Positions 7,378-14,447 of a stretch of DNA of 22,305 bases are shown piece by piece. Position 1 is the stretch's first letter; each line of letters opens with the position of its first letter. Under the pieces are notes generated by a model, which was given only the letters and a program-made list of their open reading frames with translations, did not search any database and had not been told where the DNA came from. The DNA is from an uncultured Collinsella sp. (GTDB lineage: Bacteria > Actinomycetota > Coriobacteriia > Coriobacteriales > Coriobacteriaceae): positions 1 to 22,305 of the forward strand of contig CABSDO010000023.1 of NCBI GenBank assembly GCA_902476475.1. The letters run 5' to 3'. Both the position numbers and the translations under genes were made by a program.

Positions 7378-8247
7378 TTATTGAGCAATAGCGTAAAGGT
7401 CAAACCCGCCCTGCGGCGTGCTATCGACCGTATCGGGCGCCTGTGAATTAAAACTCACCGGAACCATGCGCTTTGAGGCACGGTAACGCGTGCCGTCGGT
7501 GGCGACGGGCGGCTCATCGACCGTGAGCTCGTAGTCGCCGGGCTTGAGCTCGATGCCGTCACCTTCGGAATTGACGTATTGGTACTCGTCGATCGCTTGC
7601 CCCTTGAGCGTGCGACCCACGATATGGACGAGCATCTGGCTGTCGCCGCGCGCGGTGTCCCACGTCGCGCCGTCCTTGACCTCGACCGATACATGCACCG
7701 AGCGCGTGCGGCTGAGCGATTGTTCGACGGACATCTCGACCTTGGCGGCGTCTTGGCGCTGCTGCTCGACATGACCCCAGATGCTGCCGATCGCCGAGCA
7801 AGCGATGACGCCGGCCATAAAGGCGCTGAGGATGGGGCCGAGCGGAGAGCGACGGCCCGCGTCTTCCTCGCGAGCCAGGTTGGGGCGATGGGTGGGGGCG
7901 GGCGCCTGGGCACCCTGCACGGGCACGTCGAGTATGCTGAAGGATGCCGTGCTGCCGGGGTCGATGGTATGGCGCGGCTGTGGGGTCTTTGCCGGCGAGA
8001 TCGACATGTCGGCCGGCTCGCCGAGCGTGGCCGTGGCATCGGCCTTCGCCTCGTCGGCCTCGGCCTGGGCCCAAGCCTGTTCAAAGGTTAGGGGTTCGGC
8101 GGCATCGGAGGCGGCTTCAGGCTCGACACCGGCATCGTTGCCGGTCTCGTCCTCGTCGCTCGACACGTCACACGGCGCGGGCTCGTCCCACTCTTCGTCC
8201 GGAGCCTCGCCCTCGCTATACCACCATTCAAAGTTATCGATATCCAT
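7378..8247 (-). CDS. Single-pass membrane protein with acidic N-terminal tail, function unknown
   Basis: 289 aa, not recognised as a named family. Residues 1-75 are strongly acidic and low in complexity (runs of D/E with W-rich starts such as FEWWY). Residues 80-130 are Pro/Ala-rich. One transmembrane helix is predicted at about 135-157 (PLGPILSAFMAGVIACSAIG), preceded by AGRRS. This suggests an intracellular N-terminus and an extracellular C-terminal domain of about 130 residues with beta-like segments (VHVSVEVKDGATW, QMLVHIVGRTLKG, DYELTVDEPPVA). It ends 79 nt upstream of the epimerase gene in the same direction and may share its transcript. AAGGGGCGCCCCGT precedes the ATG, a modest ribosome binding site. 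Confidence 0.75.
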   Translation of the reverse strand: MDIDNFEWWYSEGEAPDEEWDEPAPCDVSSDEDETGNDAGVEPEAASDAAEPLTFEQAWAQAEADEAKADATATLGEPADMSISPAKTPQPRHTIDPGSTASFSILDVPVQGAQAPAPTHRPNLAREEDAGRRSPLGPILSAFMAGVIACSAIGSIWGHVEQQRQDAAKVEMSVEQSLSRTRSVHVSVEVKDGATWDTARGDSQMLVHIVGRTLKGQAIDEYQYVNSEGDGIELKPGDYELTVDEPPVATDGTRYRASKRMVPVSFNSQAPDTVDSTPQGGFDLYAIAQ

Positions 8248-8330
8248 ACGGGGCGCCCCTTAAGCCTCGCAAATAAACACTTGCTAGCCTTATACCCCCA
8301 GATGACACGGGAGCTCGCCGGCACAGACAG

Positions 8331-8448
8331 GAAAAGCGTCACAACATTCGACGCTTTTCCTCGTTTTCGAAATTTTCATCGAATGTTGTGATGGTTTGGG
8401 CGGCAGCCATGCCGCGAATGTGACAAAGGGACTGTCCCTTTGTCACAT
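8331..8448. repeat. Double-hairpin repeat, family B, copy 1 (terminator-like on minus strand)
   Basis: Two modules. Module 1 pairs TCACAACATTCGA (8339-8351) with TCGAATGTTGTGA (8379-8391); on the minus strand it leads into a short T run (TTTTCC). An alternative, mutually exclusive pairing GAAAAGCGTC (8331-8340) with GACGCTTTTC (8350-8359) also exists. Module 2 is a perfect 14-bp palindrome, ATGTGACAAAGGGA (8418-8431) and TCCCTTTGTCACAT (8435-8448) around CTG. Module 2 supplies the last Met codon and the TGA stop of the MerR gene. The whole arrangement recurs at 13241-13360. Confidence 0.8.
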
Positions 8449-9312
8449 CTGGAGGGTAACGGGGATTTGGATGCAGCAGAAGTCCTCTTGGTGGGACTCG
8501 TCATAGCTCGTGGTATCGAGGTAGCAAAAGTCGAAGGCGTTGCCGATAGGCTGGAGCGCGTGCTCGTCCATGCAGGCAACGATGGCGCGGATGCCCTCGG
8601 GCTCGTATGGCATGCCCCAGCGGCTCATGCACAGATATGTGCCCTCGGGCAGCACCTCGATGCCAATCTCTGCCAGCTCGGCGGGATCGCTCGGCAGCAG
8701 CTCCTCGGCACCGCGCGGCAGCACGGCAAAGGAGCCGGCGCCGGCAATAGGGTCGTCGGAATGCAGCGCCTCGCGACGCAGCATGGCACCCCAGCCGCGC
8801 ATGGGGCGCGTGCCCGTCAACGTACGCATGCGCAGAATCGCCCGCATGAGCGTGGGGTGAAGCATTGGGCGGCCGCGCTCGATATCGCCCGGGAACTCCT
8901 CAAAGACCACGTAGCGGCGCTCAAACTGTTTGAGCTCCGGCTTGCCCTCGCGCTCGCGCCAGTAGACCGCCTCGTCGTAAAAGCTCAGACGCTCCTGAAC
9001 GCTGGCGCGCTCCGCCTTAAGGCCGGCAATCTGCTCGTCGAGCGCCTGCACCCGCGAGCGCAGGTGCTCGGTCATCTCACCGATATCGAACGTCGAGGTT
9101 AGGCGGTCAATCTCGTCGAGCTCCAGCCCCAGGTCGCGCAACATGCAGATGAGACGCATGAGCGGAATCTGCGTGGGCGAATAGAAGCGGTAGCCCTTTT
9201 CGTTGACCACGGCGGGCTTAAACAGGCCGATCTTGTCGTAGTAGATGAGCGTTTGACGCGAAACGTTGAACAAGCTCGCCATCTCGCTGATCGCATACAT
9301 GCCCGTCTGCAT
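8443..9312 (-). CDS. MerR family transcriptional regulator with C-terminal effector domain
   Basis: DNA-binding regulator of 289 aa. Residues 5-72 form the MerR winged helix (YAISEMASLFNVSRQTLIYYDKIGLFKP, then GYRFYSPTQI). Residues about 77-115 are a heptad-rich dimerisation coil. The remainder (about 130-289) looks like a GyrI-like effector-binding domain, ending in CIQIPVTLQM. ATG 9312 follows GGGAGGACCT; the longer frame to 9363 has no ribosome binding site. It lies 80 nt after ubiX and is probably the last gene of the transporter-UbiD-UbiX unit. This makes it the candidate regulator for the palindromic sites at 13172 and 14342 (inference). The stop codon lies in repeat family B. Confidence 0.88.
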   Translation of the reverse strand: MQTGMYAISEMASLFNVSRQTLIYYDKIGLFKPAVVNEKGYRFYSPTQIPLMRLICMLRDLGLELDEIDRLTSTFDIGEMTEHLRSRVQALDEQIAGLKAERASVQERLSFYDEAVYWREREGKPELKQFERRYVVFEEFPGDIERGRPMLHPTLMRAILRMRTLTGTRPMRGWGAMLRREALHSDDPIAGAGSFAVLPRGAEELLPSDPAELAEIGIEVLPEGTYLCMSRWGMPYEPEGIRAIVACMDEHALQPIGNAFDFCYLDTTSYDESHQEDFCCIQIPVTLQM

Positions 9313-9392
9313 AGGTCCTCCCGACACACCAAAGCCCGCCGCCCACAGGGGCAGCGGGCTCAAACACTACTCGTATCCTACCCTAAATACGT

Positions 9393-9971
9393 CTACGACC
9401 AGCGCTTATAGTTTTTGCACGACACGCCGACGGCCTCGAGCGCCTTAGCGGCGATGTGATGCACCGCGTCGTCGAGCGTAGCGGGGCCGTTGTAGAACGT
9501 GAGCATGGGCGGCATGAGCATGACACCCGGAACGCGCGCCAGGCGCGCCATGTTGTCGACATGAATGGCGCTAAAGGGCGTCTCGCGCACCATAAGCACC
9601 AGACGGCGCTGCTCTTTCATCTGCACGTCGGCCGCGCGCAGCAACAGGTTTTCGCTGTAGCCGCTCGCGATACCGGCAAGCGTCTTCATGGAGCAGGGCG
9701 CCACGATCATGCCATCGACCGGATAGGTACCGCTTGCGATGGCAGCGCCGATGTTCTTGTTGTCGTAGACCACATCGGCGTGTGCGGCAAACTCGTCGAG
9801 TGTCATGCCGAGCTCCTGCTCGATGGTGATCTCTCCCCCGCGCGTGACGACAAGCGCCGACTCGGCGCCGGCCTGGCGCAGGCACTTGAGGCACTCAAGG
9901 CCCAGCGCAGCACCGCTGGCACCAGAGACGCCAACGACAATGCGACGGGGACGGGCAGAAGACTCGGACAT
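9393..9971 (-). CDS. ubiX: Flavin prenyltransferase UbiX (LpdB/Pad1 type)
   Basis: 192 aa, the usual family length. UbiX enzymes join a dimethylallyl group, usually from dimethylallyl monophosphate, to reduced FMN to give the prenyl-FMN cofactor of UbiD enzymes. Motifs are IVVGVSGASGAALG (11-24, flavin phosphate binding), GMIVAPCSMKTLAGIASG (about 87-104), LLLRAADVQMKEQRRLVLMVRETP (109-132) and MLMPPMLTFY (151-160). ATG 9971 follows AAGGAGTTGTC. It starts 33 nt after the UbiD stop, so cofactor maker and cofactor user are co-transcribed. Identity is firm; whether it takes DMAP or DMAPP cannot be read from the sequence. Confidence 0.95.
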   Translation of the reverse strand: MSESSARPRRIVVGVSGASGAALGLECLKCLRQAGAESALVVTRGGEITIEQELGMTLDEFAAHADVVYDNKNIGAAIASGTYPVDGMIVAPCSMKTLAGIASGYSENLLLRAADVQMKEQRRLVLMVRETPFSAIHVDNMARLARVPGVMLMPPMLTFYNGPATLDDAVHHIAAKALEAVGVSCKNYKRWS

Positions 9972-10004
9972 GACAACTCCTTAACTACTTGGTAGGGCTA
10001 CTTA

Positions 10005-11492
10005 CTAGAAAGCAAGCTCGGCGGCCCACTTGTCCATGTCGATCTCCATGAACTGCGAGCGGATGAAGTTCTTCTTGAGGTTGAACGGAACCGTGCAGTC
10101 GAAGATGGCCTTGCAGGCGATGCCGTGCTCGCGGATCGAAGGATCGAACGCAGGGTCGTTGGACGGATCGAGCACGTGGCAGTGGCAGCCAGGGATGGTG
10201 ATGAGGTCGACGTCGGCATGGAAACGCGTGGTCATGGCCCACATAACGTCGCTCATGTCGAAGATGTCGACGTCCTCGTCGACCAGGATCACATGCTTGA
10301 GCTCGGAGAATGCCGAGAAGGCGAGCATGGCGGCGTTGCGCTGACGGCCCTCGTCATTCTTGCTCGACTTTTTGAACTGCATGATGGCAACGAACTTGCC
10401 GCCACCGCAGGGAGCAGCGTGAACGTTGAGCAGACGGCCCGGGATAGCGGTCTCGACCATCTTGTAGATGGAAGCCTCGGTGGGGATGCCGGCCATGGAG
10501 ACGTGCTCGTGCGAAGGACCGATGCAGCTCTCCATGATGGGGTTGGTGCGGGTGGTGACGGCGGTGATCTTGATCACCGGGCAGACCTTGGCGCCACCGG
10601 TGTAGCCGGGGAACTCGGGCATAGCGTAGCCGTGGCCGTTGACGTCCTCGTTGATGGTCTCGTCGTGCATGAGGTAGCCCTCGAGCACGTACTCGGCGTT
10701 GGCGATGCACTTCTGCGGAACGGTGACGCAGTCGGCGAGCTCGACGGCATGGCCGCGCAGAGCGCCGGCGATCTGCAGCTCGTTAAAGCCGAGCGGCGTG
10801 GTGGGAGCCTCGAAGCCGCAGCACATGTACACAGCGGGGTCCAGGCCGATGGAGATGGAGATGGGCATATCCTCGCCGCGCTGGCAGTACTCGTCGAAGA
10901 ACGCACCCAGGTGACGGCTGCCCGGGGTGATCCACATGGCGAGCTTGTCCTTGTCGACGCAGGAGAAGCGGTGGATGGTCACGTCGGACTGAGTGCCATC
11001 GGGGCTCGTGCCGTAGGCGAGGCCCATGGTGATGTAGGGGCCGCCGTCGACGGGCGTGTTGGTGGGGGCGGGAACGATCTTGCGCAGGTCGAAGCCCTCG
11101 TCGGTCGCCTTGTACACGACCTCCTGGCAGTCGACGTGCTTGCCCTCGGCGATCTGCTCGGGAGCGATCAGGTTCTCGAAGCGCTTGCCGATCTCGAGGC
11201 CCAGGCGCTCCTCGTCGAGGTCGAGCAGAGCGGCAACGCGCTTGCGGCTGGCAAGCATGCCGATGCAGACCCTGGCGTCGCCAAAGCCCTTGACGTTGTT
11301 GAAGACCATGGCCGGACCCTCTTTGGTCGGGCGCATGACGGTGCCGCCGGCGCCGACGTGACGGTAGACGCCCGAGACCTCGGCATCGGGATCGACCTGA
11401 GTGTCGGTCTCGAGCAGCTGGCCAGGCATCTCGCGCAGGAAGTCGAGCGCGGAACGCAGGTCGTGGATCTGGGAAGCATCGGTAGTGGACAT
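10005..11492 (-). CDS. UbiD family prenyl-FMN-dependent decarboxylase (LpdC-like)
   Basis: 495 aa, normal length for UbiD enzymes, cytoplasmic. It should catalyse reversible (de)carboxylation of an aromatic or alpha,beta-unsaturated acid. Recognisable segments are DVTIHRFSCVDKDKLAMW (about 170-187, including the candidate active-site Arg175), PTTPLGFNELQIAG, AEYVLEGYL (266-274) and MPEFPGYTGG (291-300), whose Glu293 matches the catalytic E282 of fungal Fdc1. Five residues earlier, where Fdc1 has E277, this protein has Gly288. ATG 11492 follows GAAAGGAGCACGCT. It lies between the SLC13-type transporter (133 nt gap) and ubiX (33 nt). The set UbiX, a 490-aa UbiD, a transporter and an LpdD-like domain recalls gallate/protocatechuate decarboxylase systems; substrate is inferred, not shown. 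Confidence 0.92.
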   Translation of the reverse strand: MSTTDASQIHDLRSALDFLREMPGQLLETDTQVDPDAEVSGVYRHVGAGGTVMRPTKEGPAMVFNNVKGFGDARVCIGMLASRKRVAALLDLDEERLGLEIGKRFENLIAPEQIAEGKHVDCQEVVYKATDEGFDLRKIVPAPTNTPVDGGPYITMGLAYGTSPDGTQSDVTIHRFSCVDKDKLAMWITPGSRHLGAFFDEYCQRGEDMPISISIGLDPAVYMCCGFEAPTTPLGFNELQIAGALRGHAVELADCVTVPQKCIANAEYVLEGYLMHDETINEDVNGHGYAMPEFPGYTGGAKVCPVIKITAVTTRTNPIMESCIGPSHEHVSMAGIPTEASIYKMVETAIPGRLLNVHAAPCGGGKFVAIMQFKKSSKNDEGRQRNAAMLAFSAFSELKHVILVDEDVDIFDMSDVMWAMTTRFHADVDLITIPGCHCHVLDPSNDPAFDPSIREHGIACKAIFDCTVPFNLKKNFIRSQFMEIDMDKWAAELAF

Positions 11493-11625
11493 AGCGTGCT
11501 CCTTTCGGGAGAGAGCCCGACGGCGGGATGCCGCTGGGCGGGATAACGTAGGTGCCGTAGCGCTTGCAGTTAAAGCGCGCGGCTGAGCTCAAGCGCTCGT
11601 CATCGAAGCAAGAGCGCTCGGCTGC

Positions 11626-13083
11626 TTACATCAGGCCAAAGAGATGGAACCAGGCGGCCTCGACCAGCACGACGATAAAGACGACCGCGGTCAGCGGAAT
11701 GCCCATGCGCATGGCCTCTTTTGAGGTGTAGCCGCCGGCGTCCTTACCCTCGCCAATGAGGATCGGCAGGTTGTGGAACGGCAGGATGTAGTGGATGTTG
11801 ATGGACGTGAAGACGATAAGCGCCACGGCGAGCGGGCTCACGCTGGAGCCAGCGGCAAAGCTGATGAATGCCGGCACGCACACGCCGAGCACGGCCATAA
11901 CCGAACCCATGAACATGTGGATGATCATGGAAAGCGCGGCGACGAGCAGGGCGAACAGGAAGATGTTCTCGGGAACGGAGCTGGGGAGCACGACGTCGGC
12001 GATCCAGGCGTTCATGCCGGTGGCACCGCCCACGGACCCCACGGCCATGGCGGCCGTCAGGAACATGAGGGACTTGATGTCGACGGCGTTCCAGCTGGCG
12101 GGGGTGAGAACCTCACCGATGATGGGCATGGCGAGCGCGACGCCGATGGCCAGGGTGACCCAGCCGATGTAATCGCCCGAGACGGTGAGCCACAGCGCAA
12201 TGGCGACGACCAGCCACACGACGGTGCGGATCTCCTTGACGGAGAGCTTGCCGAGCGCGGCCTGCTTGGCCACGATCTGCTCGCGATCGTAGACGAGCTC
12301 CTTGCTGGGCTTAAAGAGGAAGAGGCCCAGGAACAGGGTGCACAGCAGCGCGACCAGCATAGGCACGCTCATGTACAGGAACCAGTCGACGAAGGACGGG
12401 CTCATGCCGCCGGCCTCGGCGCTGTACTGCGCAACGAGCGGGTTGAGCGTGGAGTCGCCGGTCAGGAAGAACATGGAACCCGGGGCGGCAGCGGCAAACA
12501 CGAGGAAGCCGAGCTTGCCCTTGTCGTCGTCACCGTAGCCGGCGGACTCGGCGATAACCGAGACGACGGCCAGGATGAGGAAGGCGCGAGGGAACGGGTG
12601 CGGGATCAGCAGCGACAGCACAAAGGTGAGCGCGAAGATCGAGATGATGAGCGACTTGGCGTCGCGCACGAACTTGAGCATGAACGCGTAAGCGATGCGC
12701 TCGCCCAGGCCCGACTCCTTAACCGCGCTGGCGATGAGGTAGGCGCCGATGACGAGCCACATGGTGGCCTTGGTCCACGAGCTAAACGTGGAGGCGACCG
12801 TCGCCGAAATGCTCGCGGCACCCGTGTCGTCCACGCACACCTTGAACAGGACGAGCAGCGCGCAGTAGAGCAGGCCCACAAAGCCCGGCTGTGCCACGCC
12901 ACATGCCCAGAACACCACCGTGGCGAGCGTCAGTGCCAGACAGGTCTGACCGCCGACCGTGAGCTCGACCGTCGAACTCAGCTCCGCCAAAGGAAGAAAC
13001 TTCACCAGCAAAAAGACAACGATACCCAGCACAAAGCCAATTTCGCGCTTGGTGATCTTAAACGCCTTCTTTTCCGCTTCCAT
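11626..13083 (-). CDS. SLC13/DASS-type anion symporter, probable carboxylate uptake
   Basis: Polytopic membrane protein of 485 aa with roughly 11-12 hydrophobic helices. DASS-like features are WLVIGAYLIASAVKESGLGERIA (about 108-130), the first hairpin-type segment FFLTGDSTLNPLVA and a second near the C-terminus, FTSINIHYILPFHN, which stand where the family has its Ser-Asn-Thr ion-binding motifs. It should import a di- or monocarboxylate with cations. Being the first gene of the unit that continues into UbiD and UbiX, it most likely brings in the UbiD substrate. The ATG at 13083 follows AAAGGTGGGGAG. Family assignment is good; substrate unknown. Confidence 0.88.
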   Translation of the reverse strand: MEAEKKAFKITKREIGFVLGIVVFLLVKFLPLAELSSTVELTVGGQTCLALTLATVVFWACGVAQPGFVGLLYCALLVLFKVCVDDTGAASISATVASTFSSWTKATMWLVIGAYLIASAVKESGLGERIAYAFMLKFVRDAKSLIISIFALTFVLSLLIPHPFPRAFLILAVVSVIAESAGYGDDDKGKLGFLVFAAAAPGSMFFLTGDSTLNPLVAQYSAEAGGMSPSFVDWFLYMSVPMLVALLCTLFLGLFLFKPSKELVYDREQIVAKQAALGKLSVKEIRTVVWLVVAIALWLTVSGDYIGWVTLAIGVALAMPIIGEVLTPASWNAVDIKSLMFLTAAMAVGSVGGATGMNAWIADVVLPSSVPENIFLFALLVAALSMIIHMFMGSVMAVLGVCVPAFISFAAGSSVSPLAVALIVFTSINIHYILPFHNLPILIGEGKDAGGYTSKEAMRMGIPLTAVVFIVVLVEAAWFHLFGLM

Positions 13084-13171
13084 CTCCCCACCTTTCTTGT
13101 TGGGGGCGCTCCGGACTCACAGCGGCCTTGCCGCTAAAAAGGGGCGCCCGTTATCGGACACCCCTTACGTT

Positions 13172-13200
13172 GCGCTGTGTTGTGACAATACAGTCAAGCG
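13172..13200. promoter_or_regulatory. Palindromic regulatory site A, upstream of the transporter-UbiD-UbiX unit
   Basis: Plus-strand CTGTGT, 7 nt, ATACAG (13175-13193), followed by TCAAGCG. It lies about 90 bp upstream of the transporter ATG. From 13175 it matches 22 of 26 bases of the site at 14345-14370 upstream of the LpdD-like fusion gene. On the minus strand TTGACT overlaps one arm, the arrangement seen at MerR-type promoters with long spacers, but no good -10 follows. The regulator is probably the MerR protein of the same unit (inference). Confidence 0.6.
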
Positions 13201-13240
13201 AGATTTTTTGGATGGCTTGCAGTCCTCTCCCCTCTGGGCA

Positions 13241-13360
13241 GAAAAACCGTCCCAACATTCGGCGTTTTTTCTCGTTTTTGAGATTTTCATCGAATGTTGG
13301 GACGGTTTGGGCAGCCGGTCAACCGTGCTATGTGACAAAGGGACTGTCCCTTTGTCACAT
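13241..13360. repeat. Double-hairpin repeat, family B, copy 2 (terminator on minus strand)
   Basis: Module 1 is an 18-bp perfect stem, AAACCGTCCCAACATTCG (13244-13261) with its complement at 13291-13308, around a 29-nt loop. On the minus strand it ends in GGTTTTTC, a good intrinsic terminator shape. Module 2 (13330-13360) is the same 31-nt palindrome as at 8418-8448, base for base. Compared with copy 1, stem pairs in module 1 changed on both sides (CAC/GTG to CCC/GGG). The palindrome supplies the final Met and TGA stop of the LpdD-like fusion gene, just as copy 1 does for merR. Confidence 0.8.
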
Positions 13361-14302
13361 CGCGAGGGTCGCGCGGATGGTTGGGTCGCTGAGGGCCTCG
13401 CGGAGCCAGGGGACCAGCTGCTCGGGATGACCTTGCAGGTAGCCATTGAGCTCGGAGAGGGTCACGCGACGCACTTCCGAAATTTCCTCTTGGTTGATGT
13501 GCAGCTCGCCCGGCTCGACGCGGGCCAGATAGACCTCGCACCATTCGCACTCGCAGCGGCCGTCGCCGTGATCCTCACGGTAGACCACGTGACCCAGGTG
13601 CTTGAGCTCGTCGGGCTCGCGCATGATGCCGAGCTCTTCGTTGATGCGACGCGCCGTCGCAGCGGCGACGTCCTCCCCCGGGAGCGGATGGCCGGCGCAG
13701 CTATCGGCCAGCACCCCACCCCACAGGCGCTTGAGCGGACTGCGGCGGCAGAGCAGCAGACGTGCGTCCTCGCCCTGGCCCTCGACCAGAAGCGTCAGGA
13801 ATGCTTGGTGCAGGATACCCTCGCCGGTATGGGCTTTGATGCGATCCACAGGAGCGAGCACCTCGCCGGTCGCAGCATCGACCGCTACGACCTCGGCACC
13901 CGCACCGCCCTCGTCCCAGCCGGCGCGTAGCACACGGGCTGCAGTTTCCTCGAGCACGGCGATGAGCTCCTTCGTGGTGTCGAGCACACGCCGCAGATCG
14001 TCCTTGCTCGCCTGCTCAACATGAAAGCCCGTGCTTGCGGTTACCGGCACACCAAAGCGCGTAGCGAGCGCCGCCGCAATGTCGTGCGCCGGGATCTCGT
14101 CGCGATGGCACGGAACGGCCAAGATGCTCACAGTCGCCGTACGTCCGGGCTCGGGGCGAGGAATGGCCTGCGCCGTGGCTCCCAGGTGTGCGAACTCCGG
14201 CGAGCAGGCGTACACCACCATGCCCCGCGGCGTCACCGTCAACTGGGCCTCGAGCGCAAACTTGCCCTCGCCCACTGCAACCTTTGTCGTGTGCATACCC
14301 AT
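13355..14302 (-). CDS. LpdD-like domain fused to IPP-isomerase/Nudix-like domain
   Basis: 315-aa two-domain protein, cytoplasmic. Residues 10-125 resemble LpdD-type UbiD-accessory (prenyl-flavin chaperone-like) proteins: EFAHLGA (36-42), VSILAVPCHRDEIP (58-71), ASTGFHVEQASKDDL (89-103). Residues 136-300 follow type I IPP isomerase. By spacing to E. coli Idi, His158, His165, His205, Glu251 and Glu253 match the metal ligands H25, H32, H69, E114 and E116; Glu223 matches E87 and Tyr241 matches Y104. The catalytic Cys67 position is Ala203 (SCAGHP), with a Cys one residue earlier. Isomerase activity is therefore doubtful; a Nudix-type hydrolysis or binding of dimethylallyl diphosphate for UbiX is a reasonable guess. 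The ATG at 14302 follows ACAGGAGATCCC; the frame extends to 14653 without support. It lies upstream of the transporter-UbiD-UbiX unit and shares its regulatory site. Confidence 0.82.
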   Translation of the reverse strand: MGMHTTKVAVGEGKFALEAQLTVTPRGMVVYACSPEFAHLGATAQAIPRPEPGRTATVSILAVPCHRDEIPAHDIAAALATRFGVPVTASTGFHVEQASKDDLRRVLDTTKELIAVLEETAARVLRAGWDEGGAGAEVVAVDAATGEVLAPVDRIKAHTGEGILHQAFLTLLVEGQGEDARLLLCRRSPLKRLWGGVLADSCAGHPLPGEDVAAATARRINEELGIMREPDELKHLGHVVYREDHGDGRCECEWCEVYLARVEPGELHINQEEISEVRRVTLSELNGYLQGHPEQLVPWLREALSDPTIRATLAM

Positions 14303-14341
14303 GGGATCTCCTGTCGCCCGCGATGTACCTGAGACCATCTT

Positions 14342-14370
14342 CGCCTGTATTGCGACTATACAGGCAAGCG
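14342..14370. promoter_or_regulatory. Palindromic regulatory site B, upstream of the LpdD-like fusion gene
   Basis: Perfect 8-bp arms GCCTGTAT (14343-14350) and ATACAGGC (14358-14365) with a 7-nt spacer, then AAGCG. It overlaps the proposed -10 of the fusion-gene promoter and lies about 41 bp before its ATG. Matches site A at 22 of 26 bases over 14345-14370. Divergent from it, the MFS gene begins 78 bp away, so it could also affect that gene. Confidence 0.65.
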
Positions 14371-14383
14371 CGGAACGTGACAA
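14355..14383 (-). promoter_or_regulatory. Probable sigma70 promoter of the LpdD-like fusion gene
   Basis: Minus-strand TTGTCA (complement of 14378-14383), a 17-nt spacer, and TATAGT (complement of 14355-14360) preceded by TG. This would start transcription about 45 nt before the ATG at 14302. The -35 hexamer lies in a degenerate copy of the GTGACAAAGGG repeat. Confidence 0.5.
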
Positions 14384-14400
14384 AGGGGCTGTTCCCTGTC
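14377..14400. repeat. Degenerate GTGACAAAGGG palindrome
   Basis: GTGACAAAGGGGCTGTTCCC followed by TGTC is a decayed form of the 31-nt palindrome found intact at 8418 and 13330: one arm has lost TT and the loop is altered. A lone half (GTCCCTTTGTCAC, 1716-1728) also sits just after the M20 peptidase stop. Confidence 0.5.
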
Positions 14401-14447
14401 GTGTTCTGCTAGAGTTGCAGAGACCGGATCCGCTCATATTACGCAAC

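Noticed and set aside
10125..13137. Two plus-strand frames of over 450 codons opposite UbiD and the transporter
   Set aside because: Compositional shadows rich in Asp, Gly, His and Arg; the minus strand encodes well-defined UbiD and membrane proteins.
8418..13360. Identical 31-nt palindromes as a CRISPR array
   Set aside because: Only two intact single copies nearly 5 kb apart, with no spacers and no cas genes.
13355..14302. Annotation as an ordinary IPP isomerase
   Set aside because: The Cys67 position is Ala and a separate LpdD-like domain precedes it, so a plain isomerase call would mislead.
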